Source: Vibrio caribbeanicus ATCC BAA-2122 (GTDB lineage: Bacteria > Pseudomonadota > Gammaproteobacteria > Enterobacterales > Vibrionaceae). Taken from it: DNA of 64,000 nucleotides. The DNA is taken from the NCBI RefSeq assembly GCF_000165125.1, contig NZ_AEIU01000022.1, positions 1 to 64,000 of the forward strand, written 5' to 3'. Below the pieces are notes generated by a model. The model made no database searches. It worked only from the letters and a program-made list of their open reading frames with translations, and was not told the DNA's origin. Both the position numbers and the translations under genes were made by a program. Position 1 is the first letter of the stretch; each line of letters starts with the position of its first letter. Shown one piece after another: positions 28,725 to 39,100 of this stretch.

Positions 28725-28813
28725 TGTTTATGGCGAGACCGATAGTTTCCCTTAGGCAATTGTACGCTTTATGAGCATTAAGTATCTAGTTTACAGCAAG
28801 GAAAAAATAAGAA

Positions 28814-29287
28814 ATGGATCGAGCCGATTATCAACGATTAACCAAACAAGCACTTTCTCTGATTGAAACTGAACACGATTTGGTCGCAAATCTGGCAAAT
28901 ATCAGTGCTTTTTTGAATATGGAGTTAGTTGATATCAATTGGATCGGTTTTTATTTAGTGAAAGGCAACGAGCTTGTTCTGGGCCCCTTTCAAGGTAAAC
29001 CTGCTTGTGTTCGTATCCCAATAGGGAAGGGTGTGTGTGGTACAGCAGTAGAGCAGAATGCGTATCAATCAGTGAGAGATGTGGATCAATTTGAAGGGCA
29101 TATTGCATGTGATGCTGAGAGCCGGTCTGAGTTAGTGGTTCCATTTTCAATTCATGGCGAGGTGGCAGGTGTGTTAGATATTGATAGCCCGAAAATTGCT
29201 CGTTTTGATGAAACTGATGAACAAGGGATGGTATTTTTGATGACAGAAGTAGAAAAGATGCTCAATTCACACGCTATCGACTCATAA
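28814..29287 (+). CDS. msrC: Free methionine-(R)-sulfoxide reductase (GAF domain)
   Basis: 157-residue single GAF domain (YebR/fRMsr). Three conserved catalytic cysteines are present: C65 (KPACVRI), C75 (KGVCGTA) and C99 (HIACDAESRSE). It reduces free methionine-R-sulfoxide with thioredoxin. Sits upstream of proQ-prc as in E. coli. Confidence 0.95.
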   Translation: MDRADYQRLTKQALSLIETEHDLVANLANISAFLNMELVDINWIGFYLVKGNELVLGPFQGKPACVRIPIGKGVCGTAVEQNAYQSVRDVDQFEGHIACDAESRSELVVPFSIHGEVAGVLDIDSPKIARFDETDEQGMVFLMTEVEKMLNSHAIDS

Positions 29288-29324
29288 TTTGTTCATTGAG
29301 TGTGGTTTTTCGCTTTCATGTCAC

Positions 29325-29330
29325 TATAAT
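29325..29330 (+). promoter_or_regulatory. -10 element of proQ-prc
   Basis: Perfect TATAAT 58 bp before the proQ ATG. No strong -35 was recognised. Confidence 0.4.
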
Positions 29331-29387
29331 ACGTCGCATATATACGTTAAATGCTAGCGGACCAGCCGCAACAACCAGGAATCCTCA

Positions 29388-30023
29388 ATGGAAAACACTG
29401 AAAAGTTAAAGAACAGCAAAGAAGTTATTGCATATATTGCTGAATGTTTCCCTAAATGCTTCACATTAGAGGGTGAAGCCAAGCCTCTTAAGATTGGTAT
29501 ATTTCAAGATCTTGCTGAACGTCTTAACGATGATCCAAAAGTCAGCAAAACTCAACTAAGGGCGGCGCTAAGACAGTACACATCATCATGGCGTTACCTT
29601 CACGGAGTCAAACCCGGAGCGGTTCGTGTCGATCTAGATGGTAACTCGGCTGGAGAGCTTGACGAAGAGCACGTAGTTCACGCAAAAACAGCATTAGCTG
29701 AGAGCAAAGCGAAAGTTCAAGCGAGACGCAAAGAACAAGCTCAAAAAGCTCGCGAAGAGGCTAAACCAAAAGCTAAACCTGCAGCTAAAAAGGCGAACGG
29801 AAAGCGACCTCAATCAAATAAAGCTTCTACTAAGAATACGACTAAGCCTACAGAGACAAGAACTTTGAATGCTGACGAAGTAAAAGTTGGTAACCAGATT
29901 AATGTTAATATGGGCAAAGGGAACATGGCTGCGACCATTGTTGAAATCAATAAGGAAGATGTACGTGTTCAACTAGCTAACGGCCTGCAAATGGTTGTAA
30001 GGGCGGAGCACTTGCGCGCATAA
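29388..30023 (+). CDS. proQ: RNA chaperone ProQ
   Basis: 211 residues. FinO/ProQ domain at ~1-120 ([43 protein letters not shown]), then a Lys/Ala/Pro/Thr-rich linker at ~121-160 and a C-terminal Tudor-like domain ([23 protein letters not shown]). It binds structured sRNAs and mRNA 3' ends. AGGA precedes the ATG. prc follows after 18 bp. Confidence 0.96.
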   Translation: MENTEKLKNSKEVIAYIAECFPKCFTLEGEAKPLKIGIFQDLAERLNDDPKVSKTQLRAALRQYTSSWRYLHGVKPGAVRVDLDGNSAGELDEEHVVHAKTALAESKAKVQARRKEQAQKAREEAKPKAKPAAKKANGKRPQSNKASTKNTTKPTETRTLNADEVKVGNQINVNMGKGNMAATIVEINKEDVRVQLANGLQMVVRAEHLRA

Positions 30024-30041
30024 CAGGAGATACTCCTACGC

Positions 30042-32042
30042 ATGAAATGCCGTTTAAAACTTTCGCTGATTGCTGCTAGCTTTTTGCTAGCAGCTGGATC
30101 AGTATCGGCTCTTGAAGCCAACTATTCTCTCGATGATCTACCCAATCTGACTTCTGAATCTCAGCATGCAACAGCAAATCGACGAGTTACAGATAAATTT
30201 ACCAGTTCTCATTACAAGCGTATCAACTTAAATGACGATATGTCCAAGAAGATATTCTGGAGATATGTCGAGACTCTAGACTATGGCAAGAACATCTTCA
30301 CTCAAACTGACATCGATGCGATTAGCAAATGGCAATTCTCTATCGATGAGCAGTTAAAGTCGAATAAAACCGATATTGCTTTTGATCTCTATAATTTGTC
30401 AGTAAAGCGTCGTTATGAGAGGTTCGTTTACGCTCTCTCTTTACTCGATGACGAAATCAAGTTTAATACAGATGAAAATTTAGAGAGAGATCGGAGCAAA
30501 GCCTCGTGGCCAAAAGATATCGCTGAGATAAATGAGATTTGGCGTAAGCGTGTTAAATATGATGCGCTGAATCTTAAACTTGCCGGCAAAGATTGGGAAG
30601 AAATCAAGGAAATATTGGGCAAGCGCTACAACAATGCTCTCAAACGTATCAGCCAAACAAAGAGTGAAGATGTATTCCAATTTTACATGAACGCCTTTGC
30701 TCGTGAAATTGACCCCCATACCAGTTACCTGTCACCGCGTACAGCTGATCAATTTCAGACAGAGATGAACCTATCTCTTGAAGGTATTGGTGCAGTATTA
30801 CAAATGACTGACGATTACACAGTGATCCGCTCTTTGGTCGCTGGTGGCCCGGCACTTAAAAGTAATCAACTTGCCGAGGGAGATCGTATTATTGGTGTTG
30901 GCCAAGACAAAGATGACATTGTGGATGTCATCGGCTGGCGTCTAGATGATGTGGTTCAACTAATAAAAGGGCCCAAAGGTACCAAGGTTTTCCTGCAGAT
31001 CTTGCCTGATGGTAAAGATTCGAAGGCTAAGGTTATCACTCTTGTACGAGACAAAATAAGGCTCGAGGATAGGGCGGTAAAATCTCAAATTATCGAAAAG
31101 AACAACAAAAAAATTGGCGTTCTTGAAATACCTAGCTTTTACATGGGGCTTGCCAAAGATACAGACAAGCTCTTAGAAACATTTAAAAGTGAAAAAGTCG
31201 ATGGTGTTATCGTTGACCTCCGAAATAACGGTGGCGGTGCTTTGAGCGAGGCAACGGCCCTGACGGGTTTGTTCATTAAAAGTGGACCCGTTGTTCAGGT
31301 CCGCGATAGCTACGGTCGTGTAAATGTTAATGGCGACCTCGATGACAAAATCAGTTTCAGCGGCCCTATGAGCGTGCTTGTTAACCGAAATAGTGCATCT
31401 GCTTCTGAAATTTTTGCCGCTGCTCTTCAAGATTATGGTCGTGCAATTGTGTTGGGAGAAAACTCGTTTGGTAAAGGAACAGTCCAGCAGCATTTGAGTT
31501 TACGGGAAATGTATGACTTCTTTGACAAAGGGCTTGGTTATATCCAGTTCACGATACAGAAATTCTATCGCATCAACGGTGGTAGTACTCAGAATAAAGG
31601 TGTGACGCCAGATATTCTTTTCCCTACCGCCATTGACCCTGAAGAGACGGGTGAGAGTGTCGAAGATAATGCACTACCCTGGGATAGTATAAAAATGGCA
31701 AAATATCAAAGGTTACAGCGTAACGATGATTTGGTCAAAAAACTCTCTCAGAAGCACTCTGCAAGAATTGCAAAGGACTTAGAGTTTGGTTTTATTGCTG
31801 AAGATATTGCCAAATATAAAGCAGAAAAAGATGACAACTTTATTTCTCTTAATGAGAAGGTAAGAAAAGATGAATCTGAACAAGCCGATAAAAGTCGTTT
31901 AGCAAGGGTGAATGCAAGACAAAAATCCCAGGGTAAACCAGTGTTCAAGAGTCTTGATGACATTCCCAAAGATTACAAAGCGCCTGATGCGTATCTCGAT
32001 GAATCGGTTGATATCATGCTTGACATGATTGAACCTAAGTAA
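30042..32042 (+). CDS. prc: C-terminal processing (tail-specific) protease Prc
   Basis: 666 residues with a signal peptide (cleavage after SVSA), an N-terminal helical region, a PDZ domain (~GIGAVLQMTDDYTVIRSLVA) and the S41 catalytic core. The Ser lies in NSASASEIF (~452) and the Lys in SFGKGTVQQ (~477), matching the E. coli Ser-Lys dyad. It degrades periplasmic proteins from their C-termini and trims penicillin-binding protein 3 and lipoproteins. The ribosome-binding site lies in a small hairpin, AGGAG-ATA-CTCCT (30025-30037), which could temper translation. Paired with proQ as in enterics. Confidence 0.95.
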   Translation: MKCRLKLSLIAASFLLAAGSVSALEANYSLDDLPNLTSESQHATANRRVTDKFTSSHYKRINLNDDMSKKIFWRYVETLDYGKNIFTQTDIDAISKWQFSIDEQLKSNKTDIAFDLYNLSVKRRYERFVYALSLLDDEIKFNTDENLERDRSKASWPKDIAEINEIWRKRVKYDALNLKLAGKDWEEIKEILGKRYNNALKRISQTKSEDVFQFYMNAFAREIDPHTSYLSPRTADQFQTEMNLSLEGIGAVLQMTDDYTVIRSLVAGGPALKSNQLAEGDRIIGVGQDKDDIVDVIGWRLDDVVQLIKGPKGTKVFLQILPDGKDSKAKVITLVRDKIRLEDRAVKSQIIEKNNKKIGVLEIPSFYMGLAKDTDKLLETFKSEKVDGVIVDLRNNGGGALSEATALTGLFIKSGPVVQVRDSYGRVNVNGDLDDKISFSGPMSVLVNRNSASASEIFAAALQDYGRAIVLGENSFGKGTVQQHLSLREMYDFFDKGLGYIQFTIQKFYRINGGSTQNKGVTPDILFPTAIDPEETGESVEDNALPWDSIKMAKYQRLQRNDDLVKKLSQKHSARIAKDLEFGFIAEDIAKYKAEKDDNFISLNEKVRKDESEQADKSRLARVNARQKSQGKPVFKSLDDIPKDYKAPDAYLDESVDIMLDMIEPK

Positions 32043-32105
32043 TTTGTGTCTTGTTTGAGTTAGACATTCGTTTTTCGTTAAGTTAACTCTATCGCTATCT
32101 TTTCA

Positions 32106-32133
32106 GAGCGAGTCCTTTTGGGCTCGCTTTTTA
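32106..32133 (+). terminator. Terminator of proQ-prc
   Basis: AGCGAG / CTCGCT stem extended by CC/GG, followed by TTTTTAT, 60 bp after the prc stop. Confidence 0.85.
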
Positions 32134-32211
32134 TATTGACTGTTTTGATTCAATTTTTCGCGAATTATTCATAGTGCACCTAAGCTTAAAGAAAACACTA
32201 AGGAGCACTTT

Positions 32212-32874
32212 ATGAAATTGGTTGTTTTTTTGTCCTTGATATTAAGCTTCTCAGTGTTAAGTGAGCAGACTCATGATAATCGAGATTTAACCCATTTTGA
32301 CCAACCGTTTTTGCTTGGGGATTGGTACTTGGTCAACCCAGATCCAGAGCAATCACAAGAGAATTTTTTAGCGATAAAGTTAACATTGGATTCTGACTAT
32401 CGCTTCAATATTGATATTCAAAAGCGCGACCTCACTGTTGACCATTGGGAGGGTAATTATAGCGCTAACGAAGACATTATAGTCTTGGGACTTAACAGTC
32501 ATGAGCCACAAGTATATCAATATTCAGCCAATCACAATCTTCTAAATTTGAACGGTGTAATGTTTACTAAAGCGTTATCAAATTCGCTTGCGGGCATGTG
32601 GTCGAGTGAGACGCTAAGTGGCGTAGATGCTTCAACAAGCGATGTTCATCAGCTCGACTTAATATTACAACCTGATTTTGTTTTCCTTTTTAGAGTTACA
32701 AACGGAGATGGAGTTGAAGCCGTTCATCGTGGTGTGTACTACACCGAAGGCGAACATTTGGTTCTCTTATACAAGCATGGTGAACATGGCACCAAGTACA
32801 CCTTAAACAGTGATATCCTCACTTTGGAAATGGGTGAAGGAGCATTGTACGCGGTGCTTAATAGGGTTCGCTGA
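32212..32874 (+). CDS. Secreted protein with two tandem ~85-residue beta repeats, unknown function
   Basis: 220 residues with an N-terminal signal sequence (MKLVVFLSLILSFSVLS) and AAGGAG before the ATG. The mature part looks like two copies of one module. LLGDWYLVNPDPEQ at ~42 corresponds to LAGMWSSETLSGVD at ~126. Each copy contains a D-F/Y-R-F strand (DSDYRFNIDI; PDFVFLFRVT), a G-x-Y turn (WEGNYSANEDIIVLGL; HRGVYYTEGEHLVLLY) and an end strand. The pattern is like half-lipocalin or META-type barrels. No family recognised; periplasmic location inferred. Confidence 0.75.
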   Translation: MKLVVFLSLILSFSVLSEQTHDNRDLTHFDQPFLLGDWYLVNPDPEQSQENFLAIKLTLDSDYRFNIDIQKRDLTVDHWEGNYSANEDIIVLGLNSHEPQVYQYSANHNLLNLNGVMFTKALSNSLAGMWSSETLSGVDASTSDVHQLDLILQPDFVFLFRVTNGDGVEAVHRGVYYTEGEHLVLLYKHGEHGTKYTLNSDILTLEMGEGALYAVLNRVR

Positions 32875-32940
32875 CGTTCGCAACGTCAATCTTTTTCCAA
32901 AAACCAATATATAAGAACAATTTTCCTGAAGTTTTTGCGT

Positions 32941-32980
32941 AAAAAACGAGGCATTTCTCTGTGAAGTCTCGTTTTTTTTG
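32941..32980 (+). terminator. Terminator upstream of pepN
   Basis: AAAAAACGAG / CTCGTTTTTTTT inverted repeat 67 bp after the preceding gene's stop. Confidence 0.8.
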
Positions 32981-33087
32981 TTGGAGTTTTGTAAGCTAAA
33001 GCCATCAAAAATCAGAGTTAACCAAACATGGAAAAAGTTAACGTATAAAACTCTGTAATTTCATACAACAGTCAGAAGGATTTCGAG

Positions 33088-35694
33088 ATGGCGAACATGC
33101 CTCAAGCCAAGTACCGTAAAGATTACCAATCACCCTCTCATACAATATCAAATATTAATTTAACTTTTGACTTGTATGACAGAATGACGACGGTTTCGGC
33201 CATATCTACTGTAAAGCAGTTAAAAACGGAGACATCACTTTATCTTGATGGTGAAGGTCTTCAACTGAAAGAAATTCAGATTAGCGGTGAAAACTGGTCG
33301 AATTACGAAGAACTAGACGCTGGGTTATTGATTCATCAATTGCCAGAAGAATTTGAGCTCCGGATCATCACGGAGATAAGTCCGATAGACAATACGGCAC
33401 TTGAAGGACTATACAAATCAGGCGGTGCTTTCTGTACTCAGTGCGAAGCCGAAGGCTTTAGACGCATCACTTATTATATGGATAGGCCTGATGTTCTCGC
33501 CACCTTCACTACAAAAGTGGTGGCCGATCAGGTGGAATACCCGTATCTGTTGAGTAACGGAAATAAAATTGGCGAAGGCTCTCTGGCTAATGGGCGTCAC
33601 TGGGTTCAATGGCAAGACCCACACCCAAAACCTGCGTATCTTTTTGCGTTAGTGGCGGGTAATTTCGATGTGCTGAGAGATGTATTCACGACAAAGTCTG
33701 GCCGTAATGTCGATCTAGAGATATTTGTTGACAGAGGAAACCTAGACAGAGCGCCACATGCGATGACATCCTTAATTAACTCTATGAAGTGGGATGAAGA
33801 GCGTTTTGGACTTGAATACGACCTCGATATTTACATGGTTGTTGCTGTTGATTTCTTCAATATGGGTGCGATGGAGAATAAAGGGCTTAATGTTTTTAAC
33901 TCTAAGTATGTCCTAGCCAATGAAAAAACAGCGACAGATACGGATTACCTCGGAATTGAAGCTGTTATTGGTCATGAATACTTTCATAACTGGACAGGTA
34001 ACCGTGTCACTTGTAGAGACTGGTTTCAGCTGAGCTTGAAAGAAGGGTTGACTGTCTTTAGAGATCAAGAGTTTTCATCCGATCTCGGCTCTCGCGCAGT
34101 GAACCGTATCAATAATGTACGTGTGGTTCGCGGGGCACAATTTGCAGAAGACGCAAGTCCAATGTCTCACCCAATTCGTCCTGAAAAAGTGATAGAAATG
34201 AACAATTTCTACACTCTGACTGTATATGAAAAAGGCAGTGAAGTTATTAGGATGATTCATACCTTACTGGGTGAGTCTAAATTTCAAATGGGAATGAAGC
34301 TCTACTTTCAGCGTCACGATGGTACGGCAGCGACATGCGAGGATTTTGTTGCTGCAATGGAGGATGCTTCAGGGGTTGATTTGGAGCAGTTCCGCTTGTG
34401 GTATAGCCAATCTGGCACACCAAAGCTGACAGTTTCCAGTGTGTTCGACGCAGAGCACAAAACATTCTCGCTCTCAGTGTCACAGCAGACACCAGCAACT
34501 CCCGGACAGGAAGAGAAACAGGCACTTCATATTCCGCTTGATATCGAACTTTATGACAAACATGGCGCGGCGATTCCATTGACCAGCAATGGAGAGCCTG
34601 TTCATCATGTTTTGGACATTAAAAAGCCAAATCAAAGTTTTGTCTTTGATGGTATTGACGAGGCACCGATCCCATCTCTACTGAGGGAGTTTTCTGCACC
34701 TGTTAAGCTAGAGTATGATTACGATGACAAAGCACTCGTTTTTCTCATGTCTCATGCAAAAAATGACTTTGCTCGTTGGGATGCGGGGCAGATGTTGCTG
34801 GCAAAATACTTAAAAGAAAATATTGCCAGAATTGCTGATGGTGGTAATTTCGATATGCCGCTGGATGTTATCGATGCATTTCGAGGCGTATTATTGTCTC
34901 AAAGTCTTGAGCCTGCCTTTATTGCTGAAATGATATCGTTACCTAGCTTTAATGAAGTCACGGGTTGGTACGATACCGTTAATATTGAAGCCATAAATTT
35001 TGCGCTCAAAGCGTTAAAAATGAATCTGGCAAAAGAGCTAGAAGACGAGTTGACGGCTATTTATCATAGTCTATATCAAGATAAATACTTGGTAGAGCAC
35101 GAAGCAATCGGTATGAGGGCGTTACGTAATATCGCGTTAAGCTATTTAGCCTTCACTGAAACAGGGAATCAGTTGGTAGAACAACAATATCGTTCTTCCA
35201 ATAATATGACAGATACCATTGCCGCTATGACTGCGGCGAATAGCGCAGAACTTGAGTGCCGTGACGCACTTATGGCGGACTATAGCGAGAAATGGTCTCA
35301 TGATGGTCTTGTCATGGATAAGTGGTTCGCGTTGCAAGGAAGTAACCCTTGTAACGATGCTCTAGCTAAACTGAAGTTATCGATGGAGCATGATGCGTTT
35401 AGCCTCAAAAACCCAAATCGTACACGTAGTCTGATTGGTTCATTCTTAAACCTCAATCCAGTAAACTTCCATTCACTTTCAGGAGAGGGATATCAGTTTG
35501 CAGGTGAGATATTGAGAGAAATGAACGAGAGTAATCCACAGGTGGCGTCTCGTCTTATCGATCCTCTTTTGAAGTTCAAGAAATACGATGAGATACGACA
35601 ATCGATGATTAAAGAAGAGCTTCTACAACTACAAGCATTGGACAATCTAGCAAAAGATTTGTTTGAAAAAGTCAATAAAGCTTTAGAAATGTAG
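33088..35694 (+). CDS. pepN: Aminopeptidase N (M1 zinc metallopeptidase)
   Basis: 868 residues (E. coli 870). The exopeptidase motif GAMENKGLNVFN and the zinc site HEYFHNWTGNRV with a downstream Glu in LKEGLTVFRDQEF form the gluzincin HEXXH-x18-E centre. It removes N-terminal residues from peptides in the cytoplasm. AAGGAT precedes the ATG. Monocistronic, with a terminator before it and a hairpin after it. Confidence 0.97.
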   Translation: MANMPQAKYRKDYQSPSHTISNINLTFDLYDRMTTVSAISTVKQLKTETSLYLDGEGLQLKEIQISGENWSNYEELDAGLLIHQLPEEFELRIITEISPIDNTALEGLYKSGGAFCTQCEAEGFRRITYYMDRPDVLATFTTKVVADQVEYPYLLSNGNKIGEGSLANGRHWVQWQDPHPKPAYLFALVAGNFDVLRDVFTTKSGRNVDLEIFVDRGNLDRAPHAMTSLINSMKWDEERFGLEYDLDIYMVVAVDFFNMGAMENKGLNVFNSKYVLANEKTATDTDYLGIEAVIGHEYFHNWTGNRVTCRDWFQLSLKEGLTVFRDQEFSSDLGSRAVNRINNVRVVRGAQFAEDASPMSHPIRPEKVIEMNNFYTLTVYEKGSEVIRMIHTLLGESKFQMGMKLYFQRHDGTAATCEDFVAAMEDASGVDLEQFRLWYSQSGTPKLTVSSVFDAEHKTFSLSVSQQTPATPGQEEKQALHIPLDIELYDKHGAAIPLTSNGEPVHHVLDIKKPNQSFVFDGIDEAPIPSLLREFSAPVKLEYDYDDKALVFLMSHAKNDFARWDAGQMLLAKYLKENIARIADGGNFDMPLDVIDAFRGVLLSQSLEPAFIAEMISLPSFNEVTGWYDTVNIEAINFALKALKMNLAKELEDELTAIYHSLYQDKYLVEHEAIGMRALRNIALSYLAFTETGNQLVEQQYRSSNNMTDTIAAMTAANSAELECRDALMADYSEKWSHDGLVMDKWFALQGSNPCNDALAKLKLSMEHDAFSLKNPNRTRSLIGSFLNLNPVNFHSLSGEGYQFAGEILREMNESNPQVASRLIDPLLKFKKYDEIRQSMIKEELLQLQALDNLAKDLFEKVNKALEM

Positions 35695-35701
35695 GGAGAA
35701 T

Positions 35702-35734
35702 GAAAGTGGCACCGGTAATTTTTGTGCCACTTTC
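35702..35734 (+). terminator. Hairpin after pepN
   Basis: A perfect 11-bp stem GAAAGTGGCAC / GTGCCACTTTC with an 11-base T-rich loop, 7 bases past the pepN stop. There is no T tract after it. It is either a weak terminator or a 3'-end stabiliser between pepN and the DUF2835 gene. Confidence 0.65.
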
Positions 35735-35753
35735 AAACAGTAGGTGTGTGGAA

Positions 35754-35972
35754 TTGAAACACTATTATTTTATGCTAAACATCCCTTATCAGACATTTCT
35801 TATGCACTATAGCGGTGCTGCGAGTAGTGTCGTTGTGAACACTGATGAGGGACTACGTATTCAGGTTTCGGCTTCTCGCTTTCGACCGTTTCTAAGTCAA
35901 ATTGGTCTAAAAGGCCGTTTTCGTTTGACAACAGACAATGACAACCGCTTTTTACAACTGGAACTCCTTTAA
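35754..35972 (+). CDS. DUF2835 family protein
   Basis: 72 residues when started at the TTG at 35754 (MKHYYFMLNIPYQ), which matches the DUF2835 N-terminus. The longer frame from the ATG at 35700 would translate through the pepN hairpin and add 18 residues foreign to the family. TAGGTG lies just upstream of the TTG. Conserved segments: YYSGAASxV-like (HYSGAASSVVV), RFRPFLSQIGLKGRFRL and DNDNRFLQLELL. Function unknown. Confidence 0.8.
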   Translation: MKHYYFMLNIPYQTFLMHYSGAASSVVVNTDEGLRIQVSASRFRPFLSQIGLKGRFRLTTDNDNRFLQLELL

Positions 35973-36159
35973 CCCATTGGTGTAGGGCCACTTTAAATAG
36001 AACCTTAGTCACATTATCAAACATTTCACATCGTACCACTCCTAAAAAAATTAACTATTGCTCAGTAAAGCTCTTACAATAAGGCGGCATTACTCGTAAT
36101 AAGCACTATGCTTACAAAAAACCCAAAAAAACATACAATTCTAATTGTGGAGTGTGATT

Positions 36160-39100
36160 ATGACCGCGCGTGAAACATTGATGCCGGTTCTGCTTGAAAA
36201 AGTTTACAAACTGATTCAAGACAAACTTGACCTTGCTCATCAACCTCTAGTAACCCAACTAGCGCAACACCTGTTCAGTAACGTAGCACAGGATGACTTA
36301 GTTGAAAGAAACGAGTCTGACCTTTACGGCGCCGTTATTTCTCTTTGGCATCATATCAATGAACAAAAACCTGACCAAATATCTGTCCGTGTTTTCAATC
36401 CTACTGTCAGCCGTCAAGGGTGGCAATCGACGCATACTATTGTCGAAATTGTTGTACCTGACTGCCCGTTTCTGGTCGATTCGATTAAAATGGCTTTGAG
36501 CCGGCTCGACTTGTCTTCTCACTTAATGCTCCACGGTCCGACTCAGATAGGTCGCGGTGATAAAGGGAAAATCACTGGTATCAACCAAGGTGAAGGCGCA
36601 CTCCAATCTTTATTCCACATAGAAGTTGATCGTCTTACCGACAAAGCAGAAATGACCTCTCTCAAGGAGGAGCTTCTAAGTATTCTCAATGATACTGAGC
36701 TGGTCGTTAAAGATTGGTTACTTATGGTTGAAAAGCTAGAGCAGGTAACGAGTCATGTTGAGTCTCAGCAAGGGAAAGTAAAAACTGAGTGTGATCGCTA
36801 CGAAGAGTCGATTCGCTTTCTTCGTTGGTTAGGCGATCATAACTTCACGTTTATGGGGTATAAGGAATATGATCTAGTTTCTATTGAAGGAGACTTAGAG
36901 TTAAGGCCTACTGAAGATAAGGGTTACGGCCTTTTAGCTAAATCAGAAAGACTTCGTTCTGCACGTTTGTCGAATTTCCCTTATTCTGCACGCCAAGAAA
37001 TTGAAAAGTCGTCACTTATCGTTGTGACGAAAGGTAATAGAGCTTCCCGCATTCATCGCCCAGCTTACACCGACCACATTGGGATCAAGAAGCTAGATAA
37101 AAATGGAAAAGTAATCGGTGAGCACAGATTCATTGGCCTATTCACGTCAGCCGTCTACAATCAAAGTGTTGAGGGTATTCCGCTGATCAGAGAGAAAGTC
37201 GAGCGTATCTTAGACTACAGCGGCTATCGTGAAGGTTCTTATTCTTTTAGAGCGCTGCACAATATCTTGGAAAACTACCCTCGAGACGAGCTATTACAAG
37301 CAAAAGAAGAAGAGCTTCTTGAGGTTGGAACAGGCGTAGTTCAAATGCAAGACCGAGATTTGCTGCGTTTGTTTGTTCGTAAAGACCCATTTGGGCGTTT
37401 CTTCAGCTGTATGGTCTATGTAACAAAAGACCGTTATAACACCGAGCTAAGACGCCAGACTCAGAGTATTTTAAAACAGTACTTTGGCTGTGAGCAGGAG
37501 GTGGAGTTTACCACCTACTTCTCCGAGAGTCCGCTAGCCCGAACTCACTACATTGTCCGTGTCGATAGTACCGACATAGATGTTGACGCAAAAATGATTG
37601 AGCAAAATTTAATGGAAGCATCTTCGAATTGGGATGACCGACTATCAGACGCAATAATCGCTAACTTTGGTGAGAGCAAAGGCCTACCTCTTTCCAAAGC
37701 CTACCAGCGTGCCTTCCCTCGTTCTTACAAAGAAGATGTTTTACCTGGCTCAGCCGTTGCTGATATTGAGCGTCTTGAGGAACTTAACGATGACAATAAG
37801 CTCGGGATGCTATTTTACCGTCCTCAGGAACTGGCCTCAGATTCCAAGTCCGTAAAGCTTAAACTTTATCATCGTGATGAGCCAATCCACTTATCTGATG
37901 TTATGCCTATGCTGGAAAATCTTGGCATGCGCGTTATCGGTGAGTCACCTTATGAAGTGAGAAAATCAAATGGCCAGGTCTTTTGGATCCTTGATTTCTC
38001 AATGTTACATAAAAGCGAAAAAACGGTTGATTTACGTGAAGCTAGGGATCGATTCCAACAAGCGTTTGCTTCGATATGGTCAGGTGAACTTGAAAGTGAC
38101 GGTTTCAACCGTCTGGTGTTGAGCGCATCACTGACCGGACGTGAAACCTCGCTTTTACGTGCTTACGCCCGATATATGCGCCAAGTCGGTTTCCCGTTCA
38201 GTCAACAATATATCGAAGATACGCTGAATCATTATCCAGACCTTGCAAAAGGCCTAGTTGAGCTCTTCACTAAGCGTTTTGATCCAAAACTTAAAGGCGT
38301 CGAAAAGGGTCAGAGTGACCTCATCGCTAAAATGATGGAGCAGCTTGACCATGTCGAAAGCTTGGATGATGACAGGATTATTCGTCGTTACATGGAAATG
38401 ATAACGGCGACACTAAGAACTAACTATTATCAGCTCGACAAGAAAAAACATCCTAAGCCATGGTTATCACTAAAGCTCAAGCCTAGTGAAATTCCAGAAA
38501 TCCCTCAACCTGTACCAGCGTTTGAAATCTTCGTTTATGCGCCAGATATCGAAGGTGTACATTTACGTGGCGGGAAAGTTGCACGTGGTGGCTTACGTTG
38601 GTCAGACAGACAAGAAGACTTCCGTACAGAAATCCTTGGCTTGGTCAAAGCGCAGCAAGTGAAAAATACCGTGATTGTTCCTGTAGGGGCAAAAGGTGGT
38701 TTTGTTTGTAAACGTCAGCACACACTGAGTGGCCGTGATGAAATATTCGCTGAAGGCCAGCGCTGTTACAAGCGTTTCATTCGTGCACTTCTTGATGTTT
38801 CAGATAATATTATCGATGGTGAAGTGTCTCATCCTCAAAACGTTGTTCGCCATGATGAAGATGACCCGTACTTGGTTGTTGCAGCAGATAAAGGAACAGC
38901 AACATTCTCTGATTTGGCAAACTCAGTTTCAGAAGAGTACAATTTCTGGCTTGGTGATGCTTTTGCTTCTGGTGGCTCTAACGGTTATGACCACAAAGCG
39001 ATGGGGATCACTGCTAAAGGTGGCTGGGAATCTGTTAAGCGTCACTTTAGGGAAATGGGCATTAACTGTCAGACCACTGATTTCACCGCGATTGGTGTGG

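Noticed and set aside
33998-34010. GTAACCGTGTCAC in pepN as matS
   Set aside because: Two mismatches, inside conserved codons of the zinc-site region; no support.
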